From positions 4,278,001 to 4,342,000 of the forward strand of contig NZ_CP082923.1 of the NCBI RefSeq assembly GCF_019931575.1: 64,000 nucleotides of DNA, in the 5' to 3' direction. Under the pieces are notes generated by a model. The model had not been told where the DNA came from. It did not search any database and was given only the letters and a program-made list of their open reading frames with translations. Source of the DNA: Caulobacter segnis. Lineage in GTDB: Bacteria > Pseudomonadota > Alphaproteobacteria > Caulobacterales > Caulobacteraceae. Below, piece after piece: positions 26,272 to 35,007 of the stretch; within the stretch, counting starts at the first letter, position 1; each line of letters begins with the position of its first letter. Position numbers and translations under genes: made by a program.

Positions 26272-27639
26272 ATGGCCGGCGCACGCTTGAAGATCGACAA
26301 GGCCCTGGCGCCGCGCTTCGCCCTGCTGTGCCTGGGCGTCTGGCTGAACGCCGCCGACACCCTGGTGACGGCCACCATCATGCCCAGCGTCGCGCGCGAG
26401 ATCGGCGGCTACCAGTATTTCGGCTGGTCGGTGGCGGCCTACCTGACCGGCTCGATCGTCGCCGGGGCCTGCTCGGGCAAGCTGTCGATGAATCTCGGGC
26501 TGCGCACGGCCACCGCCCTGACCGGCCTGACCTACGCGATCGGCTGCGCGATGAGCGCCCTGGCGCCCGAGTTCGTCACCTTCGTCCTGGGCCGGCTGAT
26601 CCAGGGCCTGGGGGCCGGGGCCGTGGTCGCCCTGTGCTACGTGGCCATCACAGCCCTCTTCCCCGAGCGCCTGTGGCCGCGCGTCTATGGCGCGGTAGCC
26701 GGGGTGTGGGGCGCGGCGACCCTGCTGGGCCCGCTCCTGGGCGGCCTCTTCGCCGCCGCCGGCTTCTGGCGCGGGGCGTTCTGGCTGTTCGTGGTCCAGG
26801 CCGTGATCTTCGTGGGCGCGGTGCTGGTCATGCTGCCGGCCGACAAGAGCGACAAGGGGCGCGGCCGCATCCCGACCCTGCAGCTCGTCCTCCTGGTCGT
26901 CGGGGTCAGCCTGATCGGCGGAGCCGGCGTCGTCGCCTCGCCGACCTGGGCCGCGCTGCTGGCGGCCGGCGGCGTGGCCAGCATGGCCGCCATGCTGGCC
27001 GTCAACGCCCGCACCCTCGACCGCCTGCTGCCCCGGACAGCCGCCGACCTGCGCACCGCCACGGGCCTGGGCCTCCTGACCATCTTCGCCACCGAGGCGG
27101 CGGTGATCGGCTTCACGGTCTACGGCCCCGCCTTCATCCAGGCCCGCCACCACGCCTCGCCGCTGACCGCCGGCTATGTGGTCGGGGCCATCGCCGCCGG
27201 CTGGACCCTGTGCGCCATGGTCTTCGGCCACACCCCCGCCGAGAAGGACGGCAGGCTGGTCCGCCTGGGCGCGGGGGTGATCCTGCTGGGCGCGGGCCTG
27301 GCGGCCTGGGCCACGGCGCGCGGGACCCTGGTCGAGACCGCCGCCGCCTTCGCCGTCCTGGGCGCGGGCTTTGGCCTGGCCCACGCCTTCGTCGCCCGCC
27401 GCGCCATCGGCGGCGCCCCGGCCGACGAGCAGGCCATGGCCTCCTCGGCCGTGCCTACCGCGCAGCTGATCGGCGGCGCCGTCGGCGCGGCCGGCGCCGG
27501 GGCCCTGGCCAACGTCCTGGGCTTCAGCCACGGCATCGACCCGACCCTGGCCGCGACGCACGGCCTGGTGCTGTTCGGCGCCTTCCTGCCCCTGGCCGTG
27601 GTGGGCTTTGGGGCGGCCTGGCGGCTGGGGCGACGCTAG
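26272..27639 (+). CDS. Major facilitator superfamily transporter, drug-exporter like
   Basis: A 455-residue inner-membrane transporter. Its beginning (WLNAADTLVTATIMPSVAREIGG) corresponds to the helix-1 motif of EmrB/QacA-type exporters (usually DxTIVNVALP), and GRLIQGLGAGAVVALCYV matches their helix-4 motif. About 12-14 membrane helices can be counted. GGGAGG lies 6-7 bases before the ATG at 26272. It is divergent from the extensin-like gene and has no regulator or partner gene nearby. The substrate is unknown. Confidence 0.85.
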   Translation: MAGARLKIDKALAPRFALLCLGVWLNAADTLVTATIMPSVAREIGGYQYFGWSVAAYLTGSIVAGACSGKLSMNLGLRTATALTGLTYAIGCAMSALAPEFVTFVLGRLIQGLGAGAVVALCYVAITALFPERLWPRVYGAVAGVWGAATLLGPLLGGLFAAAGFWRGAFWLFVVQAVIFVGAVLVMLPADKSDKGRGRIPTLQLVLLVVGVSLIGGAGVVASPTWAALLAAGGVASMAAMLAVNARTLDRLLPRTAADLRTATGLGLLTIFATEAAVIGFTVYGPAFIQARHHASPLTAGYVVGAIAAGWTLCAMVFGHTPAEKDGRLVRLGAGVILLGAGLAAWATARGTLVETAAAFAVLGAGFGLAHAFVARRAIGGAPADEQAMASSAVPTAQLIGGAVGAAGAGALANVLGFSHGIDPTLAATHGLVLFGAFLPLAVVGFGAAWRLGRR

Positions 27640-27708
27640 GCCGCGATCGAGCGCGCGTCGGCCCTCGCGGCTCTTGTCAGTCTCTTCGCGAGGCCGCATA
27701 TTTTGATC

Positions 27709-27891
27709 ATGGCGACGCCCGTAAAGAAGATGGACTCCCCGCGGCGCTCGGCGCCGACCGAGCGCGTGGTCGTGTATCGCGGCATCAAGATCGCGCCGAT
27801 GATCGGCAAGCGCTCCAAGATCGCCGAAGCCATTCGGGATGGCCTGAAGATCAATTCAGAGAAGCTGCGTGGCGACCCCGGCAAGGTCTAG
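27709..27891 (+). CDS. Small basic protein of unknown function
   Basis: A 60-residue protein, strongly basic, with a Lys/Arg/Ser/Pro-rich first third (MATPVKKMDSPRRSAPTE) and then a compact segment (RVVVYRGIKIAPMIGKRSK followed by IAEAIRDGLKIN). No membrane segment, Cys or known motif is seen. A TTG at 27703 could extend it by two residues, but the ATG at 27709 is the better start. Its last 23 bases overlap the start of the next gene in another frame, so the two are almost certainly co-expressed. Overlap plus small size is typical of antitoxins or small partner proteins, but I see no recognisable antitoxin fold. Function unknown. Confidence 0.6.
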   Translation: MATPVKKMDSPRRSAPTERVVVYRGIKIAPMIGKRSKIAEAIRDGLKINSEKLRGDPGKV

Positions 27892-28513
27892 GATCACGCC
27901 CGCCAAGTCCGTCTTCATCAACTGTCCCTTTGACGAAGGGTTCAAGCCGCTCCTGCGCGCTATGGTCTTCACCATCATCGCGTCCGGCTACTTCCCACGC
28001 TGCGCGCTCGACGCCACGGATGGCGCCGAGGTCCGGGTCGGCAAGATCGCCGCCCTGATCGGCGCGTGCGACTGGGGCATCCACGATCTTTCGCGCGTCG
28101 AGGTCGACGCCGGCGGCTTGCCGCGCTTCAACATGCCCATGGAGCTGGGCCTTCACCTGGGCGCGCGACTGCTTGGCGAGCCGCGTCATCGACGGAAACG
28201 GGCCCTGATCCTCGACGCGCGGCCCCACCGCTATGACGCGGCCCTGTCCGACATCAGCGGCCAGGACATCGAGTCTCACAACAACGAGCCGGATCGGGCC
28301 ATCGCCTGCGTGCGCAACTGGCTGTCGGAACATCGCCCGCACAACGCCGCGCCGCTTCCCGGCGCCGGCGCCATGCAGGATGACTATCGCCTGTTCCAGG
28401 CCGAGATCGGCGCCCTGCTCGCCCCGCGTCGACTTGATCCGAGCCGCCTGACTCACAACGACTTTCTCTTCGCGGTGCGCGACTGGATCGCGACCCGCGC
28501 CGCGATCGCCTGA
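27869..28513 (+). CDS. Conserved protein with VFINCPFDEGF motif, function unknown
   Basis: A 214-residue cytosolic protein starting with GTG at 27869, behind AGAGAAG, inside the preceding small gene. The N-terminal half has a motif series that I recall from a family of uncharacterised proteins: VFINCPFDEGFKPLLRAMVF, then RCALDATDGAEVRVGKIAAL, then CDWGIHDLSR and PRFNMPMELGLHLG. The beta-strand-plus-loop start and the conserved Asp/Ser pattern resemble Rossmann-like, nucleotide-binding or TIR-like folds; this is a judgement from the pattern, not a match. The C-terminal half (QDDYRLFQAEIGALLA; HNDFLFAVRDWI) is helical. The tight overlap with a small basic protein suggests a two-gene system. Confidence 0.7.
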   Translation: MATPARSRITPAKSVFINCPFDEGFKPLLRAMVFTIIASGYFPRCALDATDGAEVRVGKIAALIGACDWGIHDLSRVEVDAGGLPRFNMPMELGLHLGARLLGEPRHRRKRALILDARPHRYDAALSDISGQDIESHNNEPDRAIACVRNWLSEHRPHNAAPLPGAGAMQDDYRLFQAEIGALLAPRRLDPSRLTHNDFLFAVRDWIATRAAIA

Positions 28514-28526
28514 GCACGCGCGGGCC

Positions 28527-30527
28527 TCAAGCCCGCTCCAGCGCCGTCGCCTCCACCAGCTTGACCACGTCGCCCATGATCTCCGTGATCTTGAAGTCCT
28601 TGGGCGTGTAGATCCGCGCCACGCCCATCTGTTTCAGGATCAGGGCGTCGGCCTCGGGGATGATGCCGCCGGCGACGACGGGGATGTGGCCCAGGCCCTC
28701 GGCGCGCATCACGCGGATCACCTCCTGCACCAGATCCAGGTGCGAGCCGGACAGGATGGAGAGGCCGACCACGTGGGCGCGGCTCTCCTTGGCGCGGCGG
28801 ACGATCTCCTCGGGCGTCGAGCGGATGCCGTCATAGACGACCTCCATGCCGCAGGCGCGGGCGCGAGTGGCGATCTGCTCGGCGCCGTTGGAGTGGCCGT
28901 CCAGGCCCGGCTTGCCGACCAGGTAGGTCAGGGTGCGGCCCAGCACGCGCGAGACCCGCTCGACCTCGCGCTTCACGGCCTCGACATCCTCGGCCTCGCC
29001 GGTGGAGACGACGACGGCGACGCCGGTCGGGCCGCGATATTCGCCGAACACCTCGCGCAGGGCCCCTGCCCACTCGCCGGTGGTGACGCCGGCCTTGGCG
29101 GCGGCGATCGAGGGCTCCATGACGTTGCCGCCGTCGCGGGCGGCGGCCTTCAGGGCGGCCAGGGCGGCCTCGACGGCGGCGGGATCGCGCGCCTCGCGCC
29201 ACGCCTTGATGCGGGCGACGACGTCGGCCTCCAGGCGCGGATCCACCGTCTCGATCGAACTCTCGCCGGCCGCCCCGGTCGCGGTCAGCGGGGAAGCCTC
29301 GCTGTCGGTCCAGCGGTTGACGCCGACCACGGTCATCTCGCCGGTCTCGACCGAGCGCACCCGCTTGGCGTTGGAGCTGACCAGCTCGGACTTCATGTAG
29401 TCGATGGCGTTCGAGGCCCCGCCCATCTCGTCGATCAGGGCCAGCTGCGCCAGCGCCCCCTGGGACAGCTCGGCGACCTTGGCCTCGACCACGTGGCTGC
29501 CGTCGAACAGGTCCTCGTATTCCAGCAGGTCGGTCTCATACGCGAGAACCTGTTGCAGCCGCAGCGACCACTGCTGGTCCCACGGACGCGGCAGGCCCAG
29601 GGCCTCGTTCCAGGCCGGCAGCTGCAACGCCCGGCAGCGGGCGTCCTTGCTCAGCGTGACGGCCAGGGCCTCGATCAGGATGCGGTAGACGTTGTTCTCG
29701 GGCTGCGGCTCGGTCAGGCCCAGGCTGTTGACCTGCACCCCGTAGCGGAACCGCCGGGCCTTCTTGTCCTGGACGCCGTAGCGCTCCAGCAGGATCTGGT
29801 CCCACAGCTTGGTGAAGCTGCGCATCTTACACAGCTCGGTGACGAACCGCACCCCGGCGTTGACGAAGAAGCTGATCCGCGAGGCGACGATCTCGAAGTC
29901 CTCGTCGGGCACCTGGCCGCCGGCCTTGACCGTGTCCAGCACCGAGATCGCCGTGGCCAGGGCGAAGGCCAGCTCCTGCTCGGGCGTCGCCCCGGCCTCC
30001 TGCAGGTGGTAGCTGCAGACGTTCATCGGGTTCCACTTGGGAACCTCGCGATAGCACCAGGCGATCATGTCGCCGATCAGCCGCAGGCTGGGCGCGGGCG
30101 GGAAGATGTAGGTCCCCCGGGACAGGTATTCCTTGATCAGGTCGTTCTGGGTGGTGCCCTGCAGCAAGGCCCGGTCGGCCCCCTGCTCGTCGGCCAGGGC
30201 CACATACATCGCCAGCAGCCAGGCGGCCGGGGCGTTGATGGTCATGGAGGTGTTCATCTTCTCCAGCGGGATCTCGCTGAAGAGGGCGCGCATGTCGCCC
30301 AGATGGCTGATCGGCACCCCGACCTTGCCGACCTCGCCGCGCGCCAGGATGTGGTCGGGGTCGTAGCCAGTCTGGGTGGGCAGGTCGAAGGCCACCGACA
30401 GGCCGGTCTGGCCCCGCGCCAGATTGGCCCGGTAGAGCGCGTTGGACTTCTCCGCCGTCGAGTGCCCGGCATAGGTGCGGAAGATCCACGGCGGATCGGG
30501 CGCATGCTGGTACGGCTTGTCGGTCAT
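28527..30527 (-). CDS. ecm: Ethylmalonyl-CoA mutase (MeaA type)
   Basis: A 666-residue coenzyme-B12-dependent mutase. The N-terminal catalytic barrel begins PWIFRTYAGHSTAEKSNALYR and contains GLSVAFDLPTQTGYD and the MNTSMTINAPAAWLLA substrate segment; the C-terminal B12-binding domain has the signature GLDGHSNGAEQ (DxHxxG) near residues 550-560 and IVGLSILSGSH later. Length and motifs match MeaA/ethylmalonyl-CoA mutase, which converts (2R)-ethylmalonyl-CoA to (2S)-methylsuccinyl-CoA, rather than the roughly 700-residue methylmalonyl-CoA mutase. GGGAG precedes the start. Together with Ccr (31734-33008) and Mcd (45264-46952) it supports an ethylmalonyl-CoA pathway. Confidence 0.9.
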   Translation of the reverse strand: MTDKPYQHAPDPPWIFRTYAGHSTAEKSNALYRANLARGQTGLSVAFDLPTQTGYDPDHILARGEVGKVGVPISHLGDMRALFSEIPLEKMNTSMTINAPAAWLLAMYVALADEQGADRALLQGTTQNDLIKEYLSRGTYIFPPAPSLRLIGDMIAWCYREVPKWNPMNVCSYHLQEAGATPEQELAFALATAISVLDTVKAGGQVPDEDFEIVASRISFFVNAGVRFVTELCKMRSFTKLWDQILLERYGVQDKKARRFRYGVQVNSLGLTEPQPENNVYRILIEALAVTLSKDARCRALQLPAWNEALGLPRPWDQQWSLRLQQVLAYETDLLEYEDLFDGSHVVEAKVAELSQGALAQLALIDEMGGASNAIDYMKSELVSSNAKRVRSVETGEMTVVGVNRWTDSEASPLTATGAAGESSIETVDPRLEADVVARIKAWREARDPAAVEAALAALKAAARDGGNVMEPSIAAAKAGVTTGEWAGALREVFGEYRGPTGVAVVVSTGEAEDVEAVKREVERVSRVLGRTLTYLVGKPGLDGHSNGAEQIATRARACGMEVVYDGIRSTPEEIVRRAKESRAHVVGLSILSGSHLDLVQEVIRVMRAEGLGHIPVVAGGIIPEADALILKQMGVARIYTPKDFKITEIMGDVVKLVEATALERA

Positions 30528-30620
30528 GGTCGCTCCCGGGGCGGCTCTGTCGGCCTTGATTATCGCCGATCATGATCCGGGATTTGCTGCGATGCAATAT
30601 CCGTTTCGCGGGTGCGAATT

Positions 30621-30741
30621 CCCTCTCCCCTTGCGGGAGAGGGTGGCCCACGAAGTGGGTCGGGTGAGGGGTCGCGCGGCGACGCTGAGAAACCCCTCAT
30701 CCGTCAGCTTCGCTGACACCTTCTCCCGCAAGGGGAGAAGG
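30621..30741. repeat. REPIN-like pair, CCTTCTCCCC family
   Basis: Hairpins at 30621-30643 (CCCTCTCCC stem) and 30719-30741 (CCTTCTCCC stem) face each other. Each is followed inward by a second small hairpin and a GGTGAGGGG or reversed CCCCTCATCC block, the same arrangement as 16780-16908. It occupies most of the 215-base gap between the mutase and enoyl-CoA hydratase genes. Confidence 0.75.
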
Positions 30742-30742
30742 A

Positions 30743-31474
30743 TCACTTGCCTTCGAACACCGCCGGCCGCTTGGCCATGAACGCCGCGCGGGCCTCGGCG
30801 TGATCGGCTGAGGCGGCCAGGGCGGGGATCTCGGCCGCCGTCGTCGACGCCCCCGAGGCCACGCGCTTGGTCGCCGCCACCGCCAGCGGGGCGCGGGAGG
30901 CGATGACCCTCGCCATCCCCAGCGCCGCGTCCAGCAGGCCCTCGGCCGGATGGACCTCGGCCACCACCCCGTCCGCCAGGGCCCGGGCGGCGTCGAAGGG
31001 GGCGCCGGTCAGGAGGTGGGGCTTGGCGCGGCTTTCGCCGATCAGCCTCGTCAGGCGGCCGGCCGAGGCGGTCAGGCCCATCCGCACCGCCGAGCAGGCG
31101 AAGCTGGCGCGGGTGCTGGCCAGGCGGATGTCGCAGGCCAAAGCCAGCTCCAGCCCGCCGCCGATGCACCAGCCGTCCACCGCCGCGATCACCGGCACAC
31201 GAGCGGCGGCGATGGTGTCGCACATGGCGAGGAAGTGCAGGATCGCCGCCGTCTGCGTCTCGACATCGCGCGACAGCGACTCGGCCAGGTCGTCGCCGGT
31301 GCAGAACGCGCCGTTGCGCCCTGTAAGGACCACGACCCGGACGGCCCAGTCGGCCTCGATCGCGGCGAAGGCCTCCAGCAGTCGGGCCCGCTGGGCCATG
31401 GCCAGGACATTGGCCGGGGCGGCGTCCATTTCGACGAGGGCGATCGAAGGTTCGGGATGCGACAGATGGATCAT
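30743..31474 (-). CDS. Enoyl-CoA hydratase/isomerase family protein
   Basis: A 243-residue crotonase-fold protein. The CoA-binding/oxyanion elements are visible in VVVLTGRNGAFCTGDDLAE and GWCIGGGLELALACDIRLAS; the glycine triplet is intact. The second catalytic Glu of classical hydratases, expected after the GLTASAGRLTRLIG region, is not obvious, so the reaction could be hydration, isomerisation or hydrolysis. It lies upstream of the ethylmalonyl-CoA mutase gene on the same strand and is divergent from ccr, which suggests a role in acyl-CoA handling in the same pathway; mesaconyl-CoA hydratase itself belongs to another family. The start at 31474 is taken because the conserved beta-strand begins soon after it. 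Confidence 0.84.
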   Translation of the reverse strand: MIHLSHPEPSIALVEMDAAPANVLAMAQRARLLEAFAAIEADWAVRVVVLTGRNGAFCTGDDLAESLSRDVETQTAAILHFLAMCDTIAAARVPVIAAVDGWCIGGGLELALACDIRLASTRASFACSAVRMGLTASAGRLTRLIGESRAKPHLLTGAPFDAARALADGVVAEVHPAEGLLDAALGMARVIASRAPLAVAATKRVASGASTTAAEIPALAASADHAEARAAFMAKRPAVFEGK

Positions 31475-31733
31475 GGCGGCGCCAAACTGGCCCGCGCCGG
31501 GCCGGTCCGCAACCTTACGTCACGGCGCCGCGCCGCTTCATGTTGCGACGCACAAGATTCCGCTTGCCAGTTTCAAACATCTGTCTCAGCCTAACGATCT
31601 TCCGGGCGGATTTTTGCGCCTGGAAGCCAAAAAACGACCCCAAGGGAGGCGAATTCACCGCTTCACCCGAGGGCGGGCGCAGCCGAGTTTGGCCTTCACG
31701 CGTTGTTGCAGCGCAGAAGGAACGGGGAGTGAG

Positions 31734-33008
31734 ATGACAACGCAGACGCTTGCAAAGACCGAGCTGAAGGACCTCTACGAGATCGGAGAGATCCCGCCGG
31801 CCTTCCACGTGCCGAAAAACATGTACGCCTGGAGCATCCGAAAGGAGCGCCACGGCAAGCCGTCGACCGCCATGCAGGTCGAGGTGGTCCCGACCTGGGA
31901 GATCGGCGAGGACGAGGTGCTCGTGCTCGTGATGGCCGCCGGGGTCAACTACAACGGCGTCTGGGCCGCCCTGGGCGAGCCGATCAGCCCGCTGGACGGC
32001 CACAAGCAGCCCTATCACATAGCCGGATCCGACGCCTCGGGCATCGTCTGGAAGGTCGGGTCCAAGGTGAAGCGGTGGAAGCTGGGCGACGAGGTCGTCA
32101 TCCACTGCAATCAGGACGACGGCGACGACGAGGAGTGCAACGGCGGCGACCCGATGTTCTCGTCCAGCCAGCGGATCTGGGGCTATGAGACGCCCGACGG
32201 CAGCTTCGCCCAGTTCTGCCGGGTGCAATCGCGCCAGCTGTTGCCGCGCCCCAAGCATCTGACCTGGGAAGAGGCCGCCTGCTACACCCTGACCCTGGCC
32301 ACCGCCTACCGCATGCTGTTCGGCCACAAGCCGCATGAGCTGAAGCCCGGCCAGAACGTCCTGGTCTGGGGCGCGTCGGGCGGGCTGGGCGTCTTCGCCG
32401 TGCAGCTGGCCGCCGTGGCCGGGGCCAACGCCATCGGCGTGGTCAGCGACGACGACAAGCGCGAGTTCGTGCTGTCGATGGGCGCCAAGGCCGTGCTGAA
32501 CCGCAAGGAGTTCAACTGCTGGGGCCAGCTGCCCAAGGTCAACGGCCCCGAGTTCAACGACTACATGAAGGAAAGCCGCAAGTTCGGTAAGGCGATCTGG
32601 CAGATCACCGGCAACCGCGACGTGGATCTCGTCTTCGAGCACCCGGGCGAGTCGACCTTCCCGGTCTCGGTGTTCGTGGTCAAGCGCGGCGGCATGGTCG
32701 CCATCTGCGCCGGCACCTCGGGCTTCAACCTGACCATGGACGCCCGCTTCCTGTGGATGCGCCAGAAGCGCGTGCAGGGCAGCCACTTCGCCAACCTGAT
32801 GCAGGCTTCGGCGGCCAACCAGCTGGTCATCGACCGCCGCGTCGACCCGTGCCTGTCGGAGGTCTTCCCCTGGAAGGACATCCCCGCCGCCCACGAGAAG
32901 ATGCTGGCCAACCAGCACCTGCCGGGGAACATGGCCGTCCTGGTCTGCGCCCAGCGCCCGGGCCTGCGGACGTTCGAGGAAGTGCAGGAGTTGAGCGCGG
33001 CGCGGTAG
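31734..33008 (+). CDS. ccr: Crotonyl-CoA carboxylase/reductase
   Basis: A 424-residue medium-chain dehydrogenase family enzyme that reductively carboxylates crotonyl-CoA to (2S)-ethylmalonyl-CoA with NADPH and CO2, the key step of the ethylmalonyl-CoA pathway. Recognition rests on the characteristic N-terminus (LKDLYEIGEIPPAFHVPKNM), the VNYNGVWAALG segment with the Asn expected to bind CO2, the nucleotide-binding VWGASGGLGVFAVQLA loop, and the FEHPGESTFPVSVFV segment. Length matches the family. GGGGAG precedes the ATG at 31734. It is divergent from the enoyl-CoA hydratase gene, with a 259-base promoter region, and lies close to the next pathway gene, ecm. Confidence 0.95.
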   Translation: MTTQTLAKTELKDLYEIGEIPPAFHVPKNMYAWSIRKERHGKPSTAMQVEVVPTWEIGEDEVLVLVMAAGVNYNGVWAALGEPISPLDGHKQPYHIAGSDASGIVWKVGSKVKRWKLGDEVVIHCNQDDGDDEECNGGDPMFSSSQRIWGYETPDGSFAQFCRVQSRQLLPRPKHLTWEEAACYTLTLATAYRMLFGHKPHELKPGQNVLVWGASGGLGVFAVQLAAVAGANAIGVVSDDDKREFVLSMGAKAVLNRKEFNCWGQLPKVNGPEFNDYMKESRKFGKAIWQITGNRDVDLVFEHPGESTFPVSVFVVKRGGMVAICAGTSGFNLTMDARFLWMRQKRVQGSHFANLMQASAANQLVIDRRVDPCLSEVFPWKDIPAAHEKMLANQHLPGNMAVLVCAQRPGLRTFEEVQELSAAR

Positions 33009-33015
33009 GGGGCCC

Positions 33016-34209
33016 TCAGGGTGCCCTCCGCCACGCCAGCACCGCCGCCGCCAGCCCGGTCGCCAACGCGACCGGGACCAGGGCCCCGACCACCGCGCCG
33101 CCGGCCGCGCCGCCGCCGATCAGCTGGGCGGCGGCCAAGGGGCCGAAGATCGAGCCCAGGCGGCTGGCGGCGATGGCCGCGCCGACGCCCGTCCCGCGCA
33201 CGGCGTCGGCATAGAGCCGGGGCGCCAGGCCGTACAGGGTGAATTGGCCGCCCATCAGCAGGAAGCCGGCGACGAAGGCGAGGCCGGCGATCGCGCCGCC
33301 GTCGCCCGCTCCCGCCAGGCCCAGCAGCGCCAGGGCCAGGCCGGCGAAGGCGCCGATCATCGGCCAGCGCGGCCCGAACCGGTCGGCCAGCAGGCCCAGG
33401 GCGACGCCGCCGGCCGCCCCGCCCAGGTTGAACAGCGCCGCCGCCCCGAACGCTGCGCTCCTGGGCAGGCCTCGCGCCACCAGCAGGGTCGGCAGCCAGT
33501 TCAGCAGCAGGTGCAGGGTCAAGGCCGCCAGGGCGCAGCCCAGCCACAGGCTGAGGGTCATGGTCAGGCGACCGGGCGCGAACAGGGCCGCCAGGGCCGA
33601 TCGCCCCTGCCGGTCGATCGCCTCGGGCCGGCCCAGCGGCAGGGTCCGGTACAGAAGCGGCGCGACCAGCAGGGGGGCGACGCCGCCGACCACGAAGATC
33701 ATCCGCCAGTCCTCAGCCAAGGGCGAGCGCGCCAGGAAGCCGGCGGCCGCCCCGCCCAGCGGCAGGCCCGCCGTGACCACCGCCACCAGGGTCGCCTTGC
33801 GCGCGGGAGGGGCCTGCTCCGAGGCCAGGGCGATCAGCATCGGCATGGCCCCGCCCAGGCCAAGGCCGGTCAGTATCCGCGCCGCCATCAGGGCCGCGAA
33901 GCTCGCGGCCAGGGGCGTGGCCAGCGAGAAGAGGCCGAACGCGACGACCGAGGCGACCAGCACCGGCCGCCGCCCGATCCGATCGGCGACCACCCCGCCA
34001 GCCGAGGCCCCGATCATCAGGCCGATCAGGCTGGCGCTGAACGCCCAGCCCGCCTGGCCGGGCGAAAGGCCTAGGGCCGGGACCATGCGCGGCGCGGCCA
34101 CGCCCATCGACTGGATGTCGAACCCCTCCAGCATCGCCGCCAGCAGGCAGACGGCCAGCACGACCCAGATCGGCGACGCCCTCTCGAGCCTGGCCTTGGC
34201 GTCGTCCAT
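33016..34209 (-). CDS. MFS transporter, aromatic-acid/H+ symporter like
   Basis: A 397-residue, 12-helix major-facilitator transporter. The first helix carries EGFDIQSMGVAAP, equivalent to the DGxD motif of the aromatic acid:H+ symporter (AAHS) group, and the loop 2-3 signature is GGVVADRIGRRPVLV; the loop 8-9 version is GLLADRFGPRWP. These point to uptake of an aromatic or other organic acid rather than drug export. It is 25 bases downstream of a TetR gene on the same strand and is probably co-transcribed with it. It converges with ccr, with only 7 bases between the stops. Confidence 0.83.
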   Translation of the reverse strand: MDDAKARLERASPIWVVLAVCLLAAMLEGFDIQSMGVAAPRMVPALGLSPGQAGWAFSASLIGLMIGASAGGVVADRIGRRPVLVASVVAFGLFSLATPLAASFAALMAARILTGLGLGGAMPMLIALASEQAPPARKATLVAVVTAGLPLGGAAAGFLARSPLAEDWRMIFVVGGVAPLLVAPLLYRTLPLGRPEAIDRQGRSALAALFAPGRLTMTLSLWLGCALAALTLHLLLNWLPTLLVARGLPRSAAFGAAALFNLGGAAGGVALGLLADRFGPRWPMIGAFAGLALALLGLAGAGDGGAIAGLAFVAGFLLMGGQFTLYGLAPRLYADAVRGTGVGAAIAASRLGSIFGPLAAAQLIGGGAAGGAVVGALVPVALATGLAAAVLAWRRAP

Positions 34210-34234
34210 CGTCCCCTCCCGTTTCGGTGGGAGA

Positions 34235-34921
34235 CTAGGCCGTCAGGGGACAGGGCGCATCGGATTTCGCCCCCAGCAGCGCGAACAACCGCGCGCTCAG
34301 CGCCGGCCGCGCGGCGTCGGTGGCGCAGGCGACCACCGGGGCCAAGACGCCGATCTGGCTGGTCTCCAAGAACTCGGCGTCGGTGGAGTCGCCGCAGGCC
34401 CAGTCGTAGATCGCGCCCAGATAGTTGGAATAGATCACCCGCCCCAGCCGGTCGGCGTCGACTTCCGGCGCGATCTCGCCCGCCGCCTGGGCCTGCAGCA
34501 TGGCGCGCACGGCGGGATCAGCGGCGTCGCGCCCGATGTGGGTGCCGTCGAACAGCACGCGCGGGATTCGCACCAGCACCTGCCGATAGAGGCGCGCGTC
34601 GTCGATATAGAGCTGGGCCGAGACCCGCGCCGCCTCCAGCGCCAGGGCGACGCCGGTCGCGGCGGTGTCGGCCAGCGCCGCCTCGACGCGGTCCATCGCC
34701 ACGTTGATGACCGCCAGCCCCACCGCGTCCAGGCCGCCGATCAGGTTGTAGATGGTCTGGGGGGCCACCTGGGCCGCGGCCGCGATCTGGCTCAGCGAGA
34801 CGTTCTCGAACCCATGCTCGCGCCACAGGCCCGCGGCCGCGGCGACGATCTCGGCGTAGCGCCGCGCCTTGCCGCGCTCGCGAAGCGATCCGGTCAAAGA
34901 TGGATTCAATTCCAATTTCAT
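34235..34921 (-). CDS. TetR-family transcriptional regulator
   Basis: A 228-residue TetR-type protein. The DNA-binding domain lies at about residues 20-65 (RYAEIVAAAAGLWREHGFENVSLSQIAAAAQVAPQ then TIYNLIGG). The recognition helix is followed by TIYNLIGGLDAVG, slightly unlike the usual YYHFxxKEEL. It is the first gene of an operon with the MFS transporter and is divergent from the serine palmitoyltransferase gene; the intervening 86 bases contain a long imperfect palindrome (34946-34998). It might therefore control either neighbour. The start at 34921 is weakly supported; no strong ribosome site is visible. Confidence 0.84.
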   Translation of the reverse strand: MKLELNPSLTGSLRERGKARRYAEIVAAAAGLWREHGFENVSLSQIAAAAQVAPQTIYNLIGGLDAVGLAVINVAMDRVEAALADTAATGVALALEAARVSAQLYIDDARLYRQVLVRIPRVLFDGTHIGRDAADPAVRAMLQAQAAGEIAPEVDADRLGRVIYSNYLGAIYDWACGDSTDAEFLETSQIGVLAPVVACATDAARPALSARLFALLGAKSDAPCPLTA

Positions 34922-34945
34922 TGCACGATCTATTTTTAGACTTTA

Positions 34946-34998
34946 TTCCAAATTAAAGCGTGGCGGTAGCCGCGATCCCGCTTTAGCGCAATTTGGAA
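34946..34998. promoter_or_regulatory. Long inverted repeat before serine palmitoyltransferase gene
   Basis: TTCCAAATT (34946-34954) plus AAAGCG (34955-34960) are mirrored by CGCTTT (34979-34984) and AATTTGGAA (34990-34998). The right arm contains the GGAAAG ribosome site of the following gene. The structure could be an operator for the divergent TetR or an RNA hairpin that hides the start. Confidence 0.5.
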
Positions 34999-35007
34999 AG
35001 CACGCCC

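Noticed and set aside
28527..30527. Methylmalonyl-CoA mutase as the identity
   Set aside because: Single 666-residue chain of MeaA type, next to ccr; the usual large or small subunit layout is absent.
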